Origin: an uncultured Flavobacteriaceae bacterium
Lineage (GTDB): Bacteria > Bacteroidota > Bacteroidia > Flavobacteriales > Flavobacteriaceae
Assembly: GCA_905181625.1 (NCBI GenBank)
Contig: CAJIYJ010000002.1
Location: forward strand, 1-60,519
DNA length: 60,519 bases
Direction of reading: 5' to 3'
The translations under genes and the position numbers were made by a program. Positions 24,667-34,138 of this stretch are shown one piece after another; the stretch's first letter is position 1; every line of letters starts with the position of its first letter. Under the pieces are notes generated by a model. The model made no database searches. It was not told the origin of the DNA and saw nothing but the letters and a program-made list of their open reading frames with translations.

Positions 24667-25335
24667 TTATTTATTGAGAGTAAAGTTTTTAAGATAAGCT
24701 GGCTCAAAATAGGCTAAATCTTCAAAATTAGAATTTATAAATTTTTCATAAGATAAATTACCCATTTCTTTAGATGATGGAAAATTATCATTATTTGAGA
24801 AGTTTAGATTTAAATTCTTCTTGATTAATCTCTCACACTTTTCCTGCCCACTTCCTGTAAAATGTAATTTAAAACTTGATAACATTTCCTTAAATGAATC
24901 TTCAATTATAATTTCAGGCTTTTCTTTTTGAATTAAATTATAATTGAAATCATACACAGCTGAATAAACTTCGTCTCTTCTAGCATCTAATACAGGAACA
25001 ATTAACCCTTTTTTAATTTTAACCTGTTTGGAAAGGATTAAAAGAGTTGGCAATGAAATTAACGGTATATCTAAAGCATAGCACAGTCCCTTTGCGGCAG
25101 CAACTCCTATTCTTAGGCCAGTATAAGATCCCGGACCTTTACTTACAGCTACAGCAGATAATTCATTAATTGAGACGTGTGATTCTTTTAGCACTTCCTT
25201 AATAAAAGAATGTAATTTGGTGGAATGAGAATAGTTCTCATCGTTTTTTTCCTTAATTGAAACTACTATTCCTTTATGTGCTAATGAAATTGAACAGTTT
25301 GTTGATGACGATTCAATATTTAAAATATAGCACAT
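24667..25335 (-). CDS. tsaB: TsaB, tRNA threonylcarbamoyl-adenosine synthesis
   Basis: A 222-residue TsaB, partner of TsaD/TsaE in making t6A in tRNA. It has LNIESSSTNCSISL at the N-terminus, the AVSKGPGSYTGLRIGVAAAKGL core (about residues 64-85) and PVLDARRDEVYSAVY. Length is normal. It is the last gene behind the efflux operon; its ATG touches the tolC stop, so it may be co-transcribed although unrelated in function. Confidence 0.95.
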   Translation of the reverse strand: MCYILNIESSSTNCSISLAHKGIVVSIKEKNDENYSHSTKLHSFIKEVLKESHVSINELSAVAVSKGPGSYTGLRIGVAAAKGLCYALDIPLISLPTLLILSKQVKIKKGLIVPVLDARRDEVYSAVYDFNYNLIQKEKPEIIIEDSFKEMLSSFKLHFTGSGQEKCERLIKKNLNLNFSNNDNFPSSKEMGNLSYEKFINSNFEDLAYFEPAYLKNFTLNK

Positions 25336-26753
25336 TAGTTTATGGTAATTGGAACTCCAAAATAAAATTCTAAAACTTTAAGTTTAAAAATATAATCGTA
25401 TTTAGTTCTTATTAACTCTGATTGTGCTAACTCAAAGCGTTGTTTAGCTTGAGTAAAATCAAACGAATTCATAGCTCCAACCTCAAATTTACTTTGAGCA
25501 TATTCAAAAGCTGATTTTCTGGCTTTAACTAACTTTTGAGAAGCTACATAAGCTTTATAAGCTCCTTTAGCATCATTATAAGATTGATTGACTGTATTTT
25601 CTAAATCTAATTTCTTCTGCTCTAAAGAATTAACACTTCTTAAAATATTAATTTTAGTTCTATTGACATTTGTTCTATTAGATAAATTATTTAAAATTGG
25701 AATTGAAAGACTCAATCCAAAATTTTGACCTGCATTCAAATCAAATTGTTCAGAAAAAGATAAAGGACTTTCTGATTTATATTTTGCATATGGCGCCAAC
25801 ACCTTGTCATTAGTGCCTTCAACAAATCCAATAGTATTAGTTCCAAATTCACCTGTTGGAACAAATCGATCACTATACCCAATTCTTGTGCTATAAGAAT
25901 AAAATCCTGATAGCCTTGGCTGTAATAACGATTTAGAGAGCTCTAAATCTTTTTTTGCTATCTCAACATTAGTCTCGCTAATCTTTATATCCTTTTTATT
26001 TCCCACAGCATAGTTAAATATTTCTGTTGCTGTTTTGTCTAATATATCAGCTATAGGGATATCATAAGTTTCATTAGCAATCTCAAAACTTTGGTAATCT
26101 TCAATTAAAATAAGTTGAGCAAGAGCAATCTTAGATAAGAAATACGCATTTTCTGCATCCACTACATTTTTTTCTTGAGAGGCTAAATTTGCTTCAATTT
26201 CATAAACATCTCCTTTTGGGATAACGCCTCCATCAACCAATTCATTAGCTCTTTTTAATTCTTTTATTGTAATATCTAACTGAAGTTTTTGAACAGCTAG
26301 AGATTCTTTGCTAAAAAGTATTTGCAAATACGAATTCGCCACCCTAAGAGCAACATTCTCTGTCATATCTTCTAATTGATACTGACTAGCCAAAATAGCT
26401 AAGTTAGCCCTGTGAAGTCTTTTTACGTTCTGAAGACCATTATATATATTCACATTTAAATTTAAGTTCATTGAAGAAAATTGAGTTGTAAAATTTTCTA
26501 AAAGACCAGTGGTAATATTTTGATTTAAACCAACATTCCAAGAGTGACTACTACCTATATTAACATTTGGAAGAAAATTTCCAATTGCTCCTTGCTTATC
26601 TATTTCAGAACCAGCGTAATCTAATTGGGATTGTTTAATTGAAATATTTTTTTCAAGTGCTCTTTTAACACAAGCCTCTAATGTCCATGTTTCTTGCGCG
26701 TACTGTAGGTTTGAGCAGAACAGAAATAATATTAATGCTGTTAAAATTTTCAT
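25335..26753 (-). CDS. TolC-family outer-membrane efflux protein
   Basis: A 472-residue TolC-like channel with a signal peptide (ILTALILFLFCSNLQYAQ) and two helix-rich repeats (LEACVKRALEKNISIKQSQ opens the first). It forms the outer-membrane exit for the export system encoded just upstream in the same transcript (adaptor, two permeases, ATPase). Gap to the adaptor gene is 46 bases. The cargo is unknown. Confidence 0.92.
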   Translation of the reverse strand: MKILTALILFLFCSNLQYAQETWTLEACVKRALEKNISIKQSQLDYAGSEIDKQGAIGNFLPNVNIGSSHSWNVGLNQNITTGLLENFTTQFSSMNLNLNVNIYNGLQNVKRLHRANLAILASQYQLEDMTENVALRVANSYLQILFSKESLAVQKLQLDITIKELKRANELVDGGVIPKGDVYEIEANLASQEKNVVDAENAYFLSKIALAQLILIEDYQSFEIANETYDIPIADILDKTATEIFNYAVGNKKDIKISETNVEIAKKDLELSKSLLQPRLSGFYSYSTRIGYSDRFVPTGEFGTNTIGFVEGTNDKVLAPYAKYKSESPLSFSEQFDLNAGQNFGLSLSIPILNNLSNRTNVNRTKINILRSVNSLEQKKLDLENTVNQSYNDAKGAYKAYVASQKLVKARKSAFEYAQSKFEVGAMNSFDFTQAKQRFELAQSELIRTKYDYIFKLKVLEFYFGVPITIN

Positions 26754-26799
26754 ATTTATTATTTTTCTATTTTATTTAATAATTAGAACCAGAGTCTTC

Positions 26800-27912
26800 T
26801 TACTTAGCGTCTCCTCTTTTATCTGGCTCAGTTTTATTCCAAACTTTAATTTTATCAGTTTTTGAAACACCTTCTATTAATTCAGCGTTAACACCATCTG
26901 AAATACCAAGCTTAACATCTTTTCTTTCAAATTTTTGACTAGAAGTCTCTATTTCAACATATGGTTTTTTAGTTTTTGAATCGTATTGCAATAATGCCTC
27001 ACTAATAGCAATTACATCAACCTTTTTTTGAGTCACTATTGAAGCGTTGGCGCTATAACCTGCTCTTATTACATATTCATCATCTAAATAAACTTCTCCT
27101 TCAATTTTAAACTGAATTGCTCCACCTACTTCAGTTCCTTTGGGAGCAATTAACCTTAGCTTAGCACTATACTCTTTATCTTCTATAGCGCCTAAAGTTA
27201 TTACTAATGGCATATCGACACTTAACTTTCCTACTTCCCCTTCATCTACTTGACCTTCAAAAATCATTTTGTCTAAATCAGCTATTGTTGCTATTGTAGT
27301 TCCGGCATTGAAAGTATTAGCCTGAATTACTTGATCTCCTTCTTTTACAGGAATTTCTAAAATAGTTCCTGAAACAGTAGCTCTAACATTTGTGTTTGTT
27401 ATAGTTGAACCCCCTGAGGAACCTAATTTTATTATTTGAAGGTCACTCTTTGCGTTAGATAAATTTTGCATGTCTTGATTATACCTTAAAGTGACTGAAT
27501 TAAAATCTTGTTCTGAAATAATTTCTTTAGTGAAAAGAGCTTTATTTCTTTCAAATTCAATTTTAGAATTCTTCAAAACAATTTGCGCACTCTTCACTCT
27601 TCCTTCTGCACTATTAAGAGTTTGCTCATTTGGAACAACTTTAATTCTAGCTATCAAATCTCCTGCAGCAACTTCATCTCCTTCTTCAACTAATATTTTT
27701 TCAATAATACCAGCTATTTGAGGGACAATATTTACCTCGTCTTCAGGTAAAACCTTTCCTGTTGCTACAATTTTGTCTTCAATAGTAGCGGTTATTAGGG
27801 TTTCTGTATCATATATTATTGATGAAGTGCTATTAGACTTGATGAAAAATGCACTTGCAAATAAAACTCCCCCAATAAGGGCAACAATTCCTATGTATTT
27901 TAAATATTTCAT
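26800..27912 (-). CDS. MacA-like periplasmic adaptor (HlyD family)
   Basis: A 370-residue adaptor with one N-terminal membrane anchor (YIGIVALIGGVLFASAFFI), a split lipoyl domain (GKVLPEDEVNIVPQIAG and AGDLIARI), a short helical hairpin and beta-barrel plus membrane-proximal domain. It bridges the MacB-like ABC permeases and TolC. The hairpin is short, as in MacA rather than AcrA. It lies 17 bases from the first permease gene. Confidence 0.92.
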   Translation of the reverse strand: MKYLKYIGIVALIGGVLFASAFFIKSNSTSSIIYDTETLITATIEDKIVATGKVLPEDEVNIVPQIAGIIEKILVEEGDEVAAGDLIARIKVVPNEQTLNSAEGRVKSAQIVLKNSKIEFERNKALFTKEIISEQDFNSVTLRYNQDMQNLSNAKSDLQIIKLGSSGGSTITNTNVRATVSGTILEIPVKEGDQVIQANTFNAGTTIATIADLDKMIFEGQVDEGEVGKLSVDMPLVITLGAIEDKEYSAKLRLIAPKGTEVGGAIQFKIEGEVYLDDEYVIRAGYSANASIVTQKKVDVIAISEALLQYDSKTKKPYVEIETSSQKFERKDVKLGISDGVNAELIEGVSKTDKIKVWNKTEPDKRGDAK

Positions 27913-27929
27913 ATTATATAATTAATTTA

Positions 27930-29195
27930 TTATTCTTCTCTTAATGCGTCTATTGGTTTTATGCTAACAGCTCTTTGAGCTGGAATAATCCCTATTAATG
28001 TTCCTAGTACAACCATAAGACCTAAAGCTCCTAAAACATAAGGTATTGGTACGGTAGGATTGGTATAAGGAAAATCAGTTTGATCTACTGTAGCTGCGTT
28101 TATTCCATACAAAACCAAGGCTCCTAAAATAATTCCAATTATTCCAGATAAAATTGTTAAAAAAACAGATTCTAAGATGATTTGTGATCTTACTTCTGAT
28201 GGAGTAGCTCCTAAAGCTCTTCTAATTCCAATTTCTTTGGTTCTTTCTTTTACGGAAATAAGTAATATATTTCCAATACCTATAATACCCGCCAAAATAG
28301 TAGCTATTCCTACAACAAGTGATAAAAAAGTTAACCCATTAGCAAAGTTCATCGTTTTTCTAAAAATTTCTCCTAAATTAAACCCTCCAATAGCTCTTTC
28401 ATCATTTGGATCAATTTTATGAATTTCTTTTAATGTTGCTTTAATGTCTTTTTCTACTTTAATTCCATCAGCATTTTCATTAGCTGCAATCATAAAAAAT
28501 GCCACATCATCTCCTGTATTGAATATTTTTTTAAAAGTTGCGAAAGGTATATAAATATCTCCGTCATCACCAAAACCACCACCTTGAACAAATTTATGTA
28601 CTCCAACAACTCTAAAATTAATTTTATTAATACTAATAAATTTTCCAATAGGATCTTCTTCTTCTTCAAAAAGTTCTAATTGAGTTCTTTCTCCTATAAC
28701 ACAAACTTTTCGTTCATATTTTATATCCGATTCATTTATAAACCTCCCACCATCATAAATTTTAGAAGTCGCAATTTTAATGTACTCAGGATATTCGCCA
28801 TACACAGAATAAGTTCCGGTTTTAGTTCCTCTAACTATATTACCACCTGGACTTCCAAAAACACCTGCTACAATTCTTGGAGCTATAAATTTTATATCCT
28901 TTACTTTCTTCTTTAATACATCTGCATCCTGTATTTTTAATGTAATATTTCTTTCAGATTTATACCCTGCATAAGGCAAGCTTGTTGATTGAGCCCAAAC
29001 AAAAATACTATTAGAAGCTATTGATTGAAACTGTCTTTCAAAACCATTGTCAAGTCCTTTAGAGGAGCCTGAAAGCGTTATATATATAAAAATCCCCCAT
29101 AATACTCCAATCATAGTGATTATAGTTCTAATCTTATTTTTTTGGATTGAACCAAAAATTTCTTGCCAAGTATCTTTGTCAAATAATCTTTTCAT
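27930..29195 (-). CDS. MacB-like ABC transporter permease (1)
   Basis: A 421-residue FtsX/MacB-type permease: one N-terminal helix, a large periplasmic domain, then three C-terminal helices. Typical marks are IRTIITMIGVLWGIFIYI at the start, the KERTKEIGIRRALGATPSEV cytoplasmic loop (about 313-332) and the closing VSIKPIDALREE. It has no fused ATPase. The second permease gene lies one base upstream, so the pump is probably a heterodimer with the shared ATPase. Confidence 0.93.
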   Translation of the reverse strand: MKRLFDKDTWQEIFGSIQKNKIRTIITMIGVLWGIFIYITLSGSSKGLDNGFERQFQSIASNSIFVWAQSTSLPYAGYKSERNITLKIQDADVLKKKVKDIKFIAPRIVAGVFGSPGGNIVRGTKTGTYSVYGEYPEYIKIATSKIYDGGRFINESDIKYERKVCVIGERTQLELFEEEEDPIGKFISINKINFRVVGVHKFVQGGGFGDDGDIYIPFATFKKIFNTGDDVAFFMIAANENADGIKVEKDIKATLKEIHKIDPNDERAIGGFNLGEIFRKTMNFANGLTFLSLVVGIATILAGIIGIGNILLISVKERTKEIGIRRALGATPSEVRSQIILESVFLTILSGIIGIILGALVLYGINAATVDQTDFPYTNPTVPIPYVLGALGLMVVLGTLIGIIPAQRAVSIKPIDALREE

Positions 29196-29196
29196 A

Positions 29197-30429
29197 TCAA
29201 TCGTCTCTTAATGCTTCAATTGGTTTAATACTCGCCGCTCTTTTAGCCGGTAAATAGCCTGCAAAAGCTCCAAAGGCTATTAATATTATAGTAGCAGATA
29301 TTCCTGTTGAAAAATCTATATACGGATTAGTAATAAAATAATCTTCTTCTAGTTTATCTCCTACAAAGTTCAAAAAAGCAATTCCTGCGAATAACCCAAA
29401 ATATCCAGAGATGGTAGTAATAAAAATAGCCTCATGTAAGATCATTCCTACGATAGATTTTGGCGTTGCTCCAATTGCTTTTCTTACTCCTAGCTCTTTA
29501 GTTCTTTCCTTAACTACAAAAACCATAATATTTGAAATCCCTATGATTCCAGCTAAAAGAGTGCCTATCCCTACAAATGATATTATGTATTGTAAAACCG
29601 ATGCAAACTGATCATTCTCTTTAAGGTCTGAAGCAGCACTTCTAATAAAAAGACCTCTAGGATCAGTTGGATCAATAAATTTCTTTTGTTTTAAATATTT
29701 TTTCAATTGTTTTTCAAAAGCTACAGCTCCACCATATCCGATTTCAGGTTTGTATGATATGATCATTTGGCCGATATCGTCAGTGCCTTTTTTTATCATT
29801 TGAATTGTAGAATATGGTGCGTAAATTATTCTCTCTTCATTGTCTCCTCCATCATCTTGAAAAACACCAATAACTTTCCAAGATCTACCTCCTCCTGAAA
29901 TGAATTTACCAATACCATCTTCATCTTTAAATAAATCTTGTTCAACTAACCTTCCGATAACTACGTTTCGTTCTTTATTATCAATATCTAATCCATTGAG
30001 AAACCTTCCTTTCATCATTATAGTCATCTCATTGCTTTGATGAGATGGGCCAACTCCTCTTATGGGATAATTATTAGATTCTAATTTATATCCTAATGTT
30101 CCACTAAATGAAATTCTAGGAGTTATTCCTTGAATATAAAATTCAAACCTTTTGGATATATCTTCAAGATCATCGTTATCCAATTCTATTCGTCTGTTAG
30201 CTTCATAACCCATATATGGTTTTGAAGTTCTGCTTGGTCTAACCCACATAGTATTTAAAGCATCGTCCTTAAAAAATTTATCAAACGTATTTTTAAGACC
30301 ATTTCCAAAACCAAATAATACTACAAAGATTAAGATGCCTAAAGCAACTGTAAAGCCAGAAAGAAAAGTTCTAAGCTTATTCTTTCTAATTGTTTGAAAT
30401 ATTTCTAGCCAGCGGTCTCTACTAAACAT
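29197..30429 (-). CDS. MacB-like ABC transporter permease (2)
   Basis: A 410-residue paralogue of the next permease with the same topology. It has LRTFLSGFTVALGILIFVVLFG, the loop KERTKELGVRKAIGATPKS and the closing AASIKPIEALRDD. The similar C-termini show the pair arose by duplication. It abuts the ATPase gene with no gap. Confidence 0.93.
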   Translation of the reverse strand: MFSRDRWLEIFQTIRKNKLRTFLSGFTVALGILIFVVLFGFGNGLKNTFDKFFKDDALNTMWVRPSRTSKPYMGYEANRRIELDNDDLEDISKRFEFYIQGITPRISFSGTLGYKLESNNYPIRGVGPSHQSNEMTIMMKGRFLNGLDIDNKERNVVIGRLVEQDLFKDEDGIGKFISGGGRSWKVIGVFQDDGGDNEERIIYAPYSTIQMIKKGTDDIGQMIISYKPEIGYGGAVAFEKQLKKYLKQKKFIDPTDPRGLFIRSAASDLKENDQFASVLQYIISFVGIGTLLAGIIGISNIMVFVVKERTKELGVRKAIGATPKSIVGMILHEAIFITTISGYFGLFAGIAFLNFVGDKLEEDYFITNPYIDFSTGISATIILIAFGAFAGYLPAKRAASIKPIEALRDD

Positions 30430-31122
30430 TTAAATAGCTTTAATCATTTTATTTTTTTTGTCTTCCACAATTACTCCATCTTTTAATCTGACTATTCTAG
30501 AACACATTTTAGCAATATCTTCTTCATGAGTAACAATTAAAATTGTTTTACCATTCTTATTTATATCCTGAATTAAAGCCATAACCTCTTTTGATGTTTT
30601 AGAGTCTAAAGCTCCAGTAGGCTCATCTGCAAGAAGAACCTTTGGTTTGGAAACAAGAGCTCTAGCAATAGCCACCCTTTGCTTTTGACCACCAGATAAT
30701 TCGCTTGGTAAATGCGTAGCCCATTCTTTTAATCCAACATCTTCTAAATATTTTAAAGCCTCAGCATCTCTTTCTTTTCTTTTAACCCCTTGATAATATA
30801 ACGGAAGAGTCACATTTTCAAGTGCTGTTTTGTAATTAATCAAATTAAAAGATTGAAATACAAAACCTAAAAACTTATTTCTATAATTAGCAGCTTTAGT
30901 TTCATCTAAATCCTTAATAGGAACTCCATCTAAATCATATGATCCTTTGTCTAAAAGATCTAACATTCCCAAAATATTTAATAAGGTTGATTTTCCAGAA
31001 CCTGAAGATCCCATAATTGCAACTAACTCACCTTCTTCAACATTAAAATTTATTCCTTTTAGAACATGGAGAGAATTCGAGCCCATTTTATAGGACTTAT
31101 GTAAGTCGTTTATTTTAATCAT
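30430..31122 (-). CDS. ABC transporter ATP-binding protein (LolD/MacB-like)
   Basis: A 230-residue ATPase with Walker A GSSGSGKST (about residue 38), Q-loop in FLGFVFQSFNL, signature LSGGQKQRVAIARAL (about 143) and Walker B VLLADEPTGALD. This is the MacB/LolD class that powers FtsX-type permeases. It is the first transport gene, 62 bases after the winged-helix regulator. Substrate could be a lipoprotein, peptide or drug; the sequence does not say. Confidence 0.94.
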   Translation of the reverse strand: MIKINDLHKSYKMGSNSLHVLKGINFNVEEGELVAIMGSSGSGKSTLLNILGMLDLLDKGSYDLDGVPIKDLDETKAANYRNKFLGFVFQSFNLINYKTALENVTLPLYYQGVKRKERDAEALKYLEDVGLKEWATHLPSELSGGQKQRVAIARALVSKPKVLLADEPTGALDSKTSKEVMALIQDINKNGKTILIVTHEEDIAKMCSRIVRLKDGVIVEDKKNKMIKAI

Positions 31123-31184
31123 AATTGTTAGTTGTCATCATATTTAGATCAATAAATGTGCCTAAGGTTTAATCTATTTATAAA

Positions 31185-31463
31185 TTATTTATACGAATGT
31201 AATTGATTGAAAAATTCTTCAAATGATTTTTGTCCTTTTTTTGTTATTGAGTAATCTGTTGTAGGATAGCTTTTTTGAAAATATTTATCAATTTTAATCA
31301 GTCCTGCTTCATTTAATTTCTTTAACTGAGTACTTAAGTTTCCTTTTGTTGAATCAGTAATTTCTAGCAATGCTTTGAAATTACCACGCTCAATAGTCAT
31401 CAAAAAAGAAATTATCTTGAGTCTTATGGGGTTAAACAGTAATTTTTCTATTTCCTTATTCAT
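31185..31463 (-). CDS. Winged-helix transcriptional regulator
   Basis: A 92-residue one-domain DNA-binding protein. It opens KLLFNPIRLKIISFLM, the recognition region is TDSTKGNLSTQLKKLNEAGLI (about 38-58) and the wing carries TTDYSITKKGQKSF. It belongs to the small MarR/ArsR-like group often found beside membrane proteins in Bacteroidota. It overlaps the upstream membrane gene by 8 bases. It probably controls this operon; the large inverted repeat at 32047-32134 could be its site. Confidence 0.85.
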   Translation of the reverse strand: MNKEIEKLLFNPIRLKIISFLMTIERGNFKALLEITDSTKGNLSTQLKKLNEAGLIKIDKYFQKSYPTTDYSITKKGQKSFEEFFNQLHSYK

Positions 31464-32025
31464 CCTTTTTCTGAAAATAAAGAGCCAATCCTGGAATTAA
31501 CATTCCAAAAGTAATTCCAACAACATTTACTAAAAGTAAATTTAACGCTGGAGCATAATAAGTGTAAACAGTAAAAATTAATAATCCAATGCCGCCTAAT
31601 GTAATTTTATTGAATTTTATTATACATCCAGACATAATTAAAACTGTACCTAAAAGGAATAAAATATCTTGAACTGGATTAACACCATTAAGTAAAGAAA
31701 TAGCAACTATAAAAATCCAAGAAATTCCAAAGACTGCCCAAATAATTCTGATTGCTCTTCCAAGCTGCGTTTCATATCCAACTTTTTTTGCGGTTTTAAA
31801 ATTATAATAGGTTGTATAAACCATTCCAAGTAATGGAATTGAAACCCAATAAAACACAGATGAATAATAAGTGAATTGGACTATCTGTGGAAAAAAATAG
31901 TGAAACAAACTCATTGAAATTATTAAAATACCCCAAAAAGTAAAGTTATAACCAAGAGGTTTTAAATTGTATTTAGTCTCTTTAATAGCATCATTAATTA
32001 TGCTTAGTTGTTCTTCTTTTGTCAT
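31456..32025 (-). CDS. Membrane protein, unknown function
   Basis: A 189-residue inner-membrane protein with about five or six helices after a soluble N-terminus (MTKEEQLSIINDAIKETKYNL). Such proteins often sit directly before a short winged-helix regulator gene, as here, and may sense a membrane signal; no defined function is known to me. It overlaps the regulator gene by 8 bases and is the first gene of the export operon. Confidence 0.75.
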   Translation of the reverse strand: MTKEEQLSIINDAIKETKYNLKPLGYNFTFWGILIISMSLFHYFFPQIVQFTYYSSVFYWVSIPLLGMVYTTYYNFKTAKKVGYETQLGRAIRIIWAVFGISWIFIVAISLLNGVNPVQDILFLLGTVLIMSGCIIKFNKITLGGIGLLIFTVYTYYAPALNLLLVNVVGITFGMLIPGLALYFQKKDE

Positions 32026-32046
32026 TATATTTTTATTATAGTTAAT

Positions 32047-32134
32047 AAAATTATCAACCTTAAAAACTTAATTATTTTAATCAAAAATCAGATATGGAAA
32101 ATATATTTATTAATTTTTTAAGGTTGATAATTTT
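32047..32134. repeat. 20-bp perfect inverted repeat, MITE- or operator-like
   Basis: AAAATTATCAACCTTAAAAA (32047-32066) is repeated exactly as its reverse complement at 32115-32134, with 48 bases between. TAAT flanks both sides (32043-32046 and 32135-32138), as a target duplication would. It lies in the 147-base gap upstream of the export operon. It may be a small inserted element, a paired operator or a long hairpin in RNA. Confidence 0.75.
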
Positions 32135-32172
32135 TAATTTTACGTAAATATAAACTAGTTTATTTTTTAAAC

Positions 32173-32676
32173 CTAATTATTTTTATTTAACATTATACCA
32201 TCATCCCATTTCCAAATAAAAGAATAGTTGCCGTCAATCCAATTTGGAAGCAAATTTAAATCTTGCATATGAACAATTACACCTGGAATTGAAATAATAG
32301 TGAATCCTAAAAAAACAAACCATAAAAAAATCAAAAGCATGAATACATATGAATTAGATTTTTTATTAAACATTACATAAACAGCAGTTAAAAAAGATAT
32401 TATAATGGTCAATACTAGACTAACACCCAGTACTATTATAAAATAGTCAGGAACTGCATTCAAAATCTCGTAAAACTCGGGGTCCTGTTCAGGAGATATT
32501 TGATTAAATGAAATTACTAAAAGAACTAATAATAAAACTCCTGAAACCCCAGCTAATGCTCCAATTGTAATTAAAAAAATAGCTTTAAAAATTATAATAA
32601 TTATACGTAAAATTGCATTAAGAAAAGGAGCTAGGAGTCTAAAAGGAAATAAAAATATTCTTACAATTGTACTTTC
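32173..32676 (-). pseudogene. PspC protein C-terminal half, out of frame
   Basis: Beginning at the base after the T of the PspC stop codon, an open frame of 167 codons encodes ESTIVRIFLFPFRLLAPFLN, then three or four hydrophobic helices (TIGALAGVSGVLLLVLLVIS, VLGVSLVLTIIISFLTAVYV, FMLLIFLWFVFLGFTIISI). It has no good start codon of its own. It is the expected membrane tail of the flavobacterial PspC protein, cut off by a one-base insertion or shift. Together the two parts make a protein of about 424 residues. Confidence 0.7.
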
Positions 32677-33448
32677 AGACTGTATTTAGATTTCCAGTTT
32701 TTTTTTTTAGAAATTCTTCAATATTTGATAAATTTATATTGAATCCTGACATATTCATTTTTTGGCCAATTGTTTTGGCTTCCTTAGTAAATGCCCATAA
32801 TAATAAATAAAACAACAATCCAGCTCCTCCAAGAAACAAGCTCCCAACAAAAAAAACTCTGATCAAATTAGCGTCAATCTTAAGGTAATTAGAAAGTCCT
32901 TTTGCTACCCCTCCAATTATTCCATTCTCTTTATCTCTAAAGAGTATTTTTCTTAAATTTGGATCAAAATCTTTTGAAGGAACCCCTAGCCATAAAATTA
33001 CGTAGACCATTAAATTTAGTGGAATAGCAATAAAAAATACTATTCTTACTATAATCGGGTCTATTTTAAAATAATCCGCAATTCCTGAACAAACTCCAGC
33101 TATAACTCTATTACTAGAATCTCTATAAAGCTTATTATTTACTTCACTTTTATCACTATTATTTTCTATGTCTACGTCATCATAAATTTCTTTAAAATCG
33201 TTTAATGTTCCCATTATTTCAATTACCTCTCGAACATCAACTAAATTGATACACTGTTTATTGTCAGAAATTTTTGAAGAAAAATTTTCGGCTATTCGAA
33301 GTTCAAAATCTTTTATTATTTCACGTTCATTATCAATAGTATCAAAGTAATTTTTTATTGATTCTAAATATTTATTTAATATTTCGTAAGCCTCTTCATC
33401 TATATTAAAAATCGAGTAACCTATGTTAATTGTAAGTGTTTTTTTCAT
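32675..33448 (-). CDS. PspC-domain membrane protein, N-terminal part
   Basis: 257 codons before a TGA. Residues 1-90 form a soluble helical domain; two PspC domains follow in tandem (RVIAGVCSGIADYFKIDP, about 115, and GIIGGVAKGLSNYLKIDA, about 175), each with a membrane helix. PspC proteins belong to the phage-shock envelope stress response. The frame ends GNLNTV and TGA, but coding clearly continues one base over (GAA AGT ACA). It lies after a padR gene and small lipoprotein, 7 bases from padR. Confidence 0.85.
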   Translation of the reverse strand: MKKTLTINIGYSIFNIDEEAYEILNKYLESIKNYFDTIDNEREIIKDFELRIAENFSSKISDNKQCINLVDVREVIEIMGTLNDFKEIYDDVDIENNSDKSEVNNKLYRDSSNRVIAGVCSGIADYFKIDPIIVRIVFFIAIPLNLMVYVILWLGVPSKDFDPNLRKILFRDKENGIIGGVAKGLSNYLKIDANLIRVFFVGSLFLGGAGLLFYLLLWAFTKEAKTIGQKMNMSGFNINLSNIEEFLKKKTGNLNTV

Positions 33449-33455
33449 TTTAAAT

Positions 33456-33782
33456 TTAAGATTTTAATAATGACTTTACAGAATCGTTTAAATCATTCCA
33501 AGAAATTATCAGCTCATTTAAATAGTTAATTCCAGGTTCACTAATAGAATAATATTTTCTAGGGGGGCCCTGTTTAGATTCTTTCCATTCATGTTGTATA
33601 TACCCTGATGTTTTAAGTCGATTTAATAAAGGGTATACCGTTCCTTCTACGACTATTATTTTAGAATCTTTAAGTTCCTCAATAATTTCGGAAGTATAGG
33701 CTTCCCTTCTAGAAATAATTTGCAAAATGCAAAATTCCAAAAGACCTTTTCTGATCTGTATTTTGAAATTTTCTGTGCTCAA
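33456..33782 (-). CDS. PadR-family transcriptional regulator
   Basis: A 108-residue PadR regulator. The winged helix has LEFCILQIISRREAYTSEII, the VEGTVYPLLNRLKTSGYI recognition region (about 46-63) and GPPRKYYSISEPG in the wing. It is of the short PadR-s2 type lacking a long C-terminal helix. Sandwiched between a lipoprotein and pspC, it probably represses its own operon through the dyad at 34103-34124. Confidence 0.93.
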   Translation of the reverse strand: MSTENFKIQIRKGLLEFCILQIISRREAYTSEIIEELKDSKIIVVEGTVYPLLNRLKTSGYIQHEWKESKQGPPRKYYSISEPGINYLNELIISWNDLNDSVKSLLKS

Positions 33783-34007
33783 TTAATTTATTTTGTTTTT
33801 TTCGATTGTGATGATAACAATTTCTTTTCCATTTTCGTTTTTTTCTTCTGATGTTATAATCCACTCTCCTTGAATTCCATCAATGTTTTCACCATCTATA
33901 GTCAAATTAATATCATTTTTAATACTTACGTTAGGATTTACTTTGAAAGCATCACAAGATGTTAATGTTAAGCTAAGAGCGAATAAGATTAGTACTATTT
34001 TTTTCAT
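33783..34007 (-). CDS. Small lipoprotein, unknown function
   Basis: A 74-residue protein with a lipoprotein signal MKKIVLILFALSLTLTSC (Cys18) and a short mature part (IQGEWIITSEEKNENGKE). No family is recognised. Its stop abuts the padR ATG and it is the first gene of the PadR/PspC operon, so it is probably an envelope-stress component. Confidence 0.7.
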   Translation of the reverse strand: MKKIVLILFALSLTLTSCDAFKVNPNVSIKNDINLTIDGENIDGIQGEWIITSEEKNENGKEIVIITIEKNKIN

Positions 34008-34102
34008 TTTTGTTTATTTAAAAAAATTTTTAAAAGATAAGTAAGAATTACTATCATTATAATAACAAATATTATTTTATACGTCATTACAATATTTTAA
34101 TT

Positions 34103-34124
34103 AAAGTACATTACAAGGTACTTT
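34103..34124. promoter_or_regulatory. Dyad operator, likely PadR site
   Basis: AAAGTAC, eight bases, GTACTTT: a perfect 7-bp dyad. It lies just downstream of the expected transcription start of the lipoprotein-padR-pspC operon, where a bound repressor would block it. Assignment to PadR is inferred from position. Confidence 0.55.
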
Positions 34125-34138
34125 GTTATACATAGTAG

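Noticed and set aside
32698..32708. 11-base homopolymer as the cause of the PspC frameshift
   Set aside because: Neither adding nor removing one base there joins the frames: both alternatives meet a stop before the downstream part. The shift must lie at the TGA.
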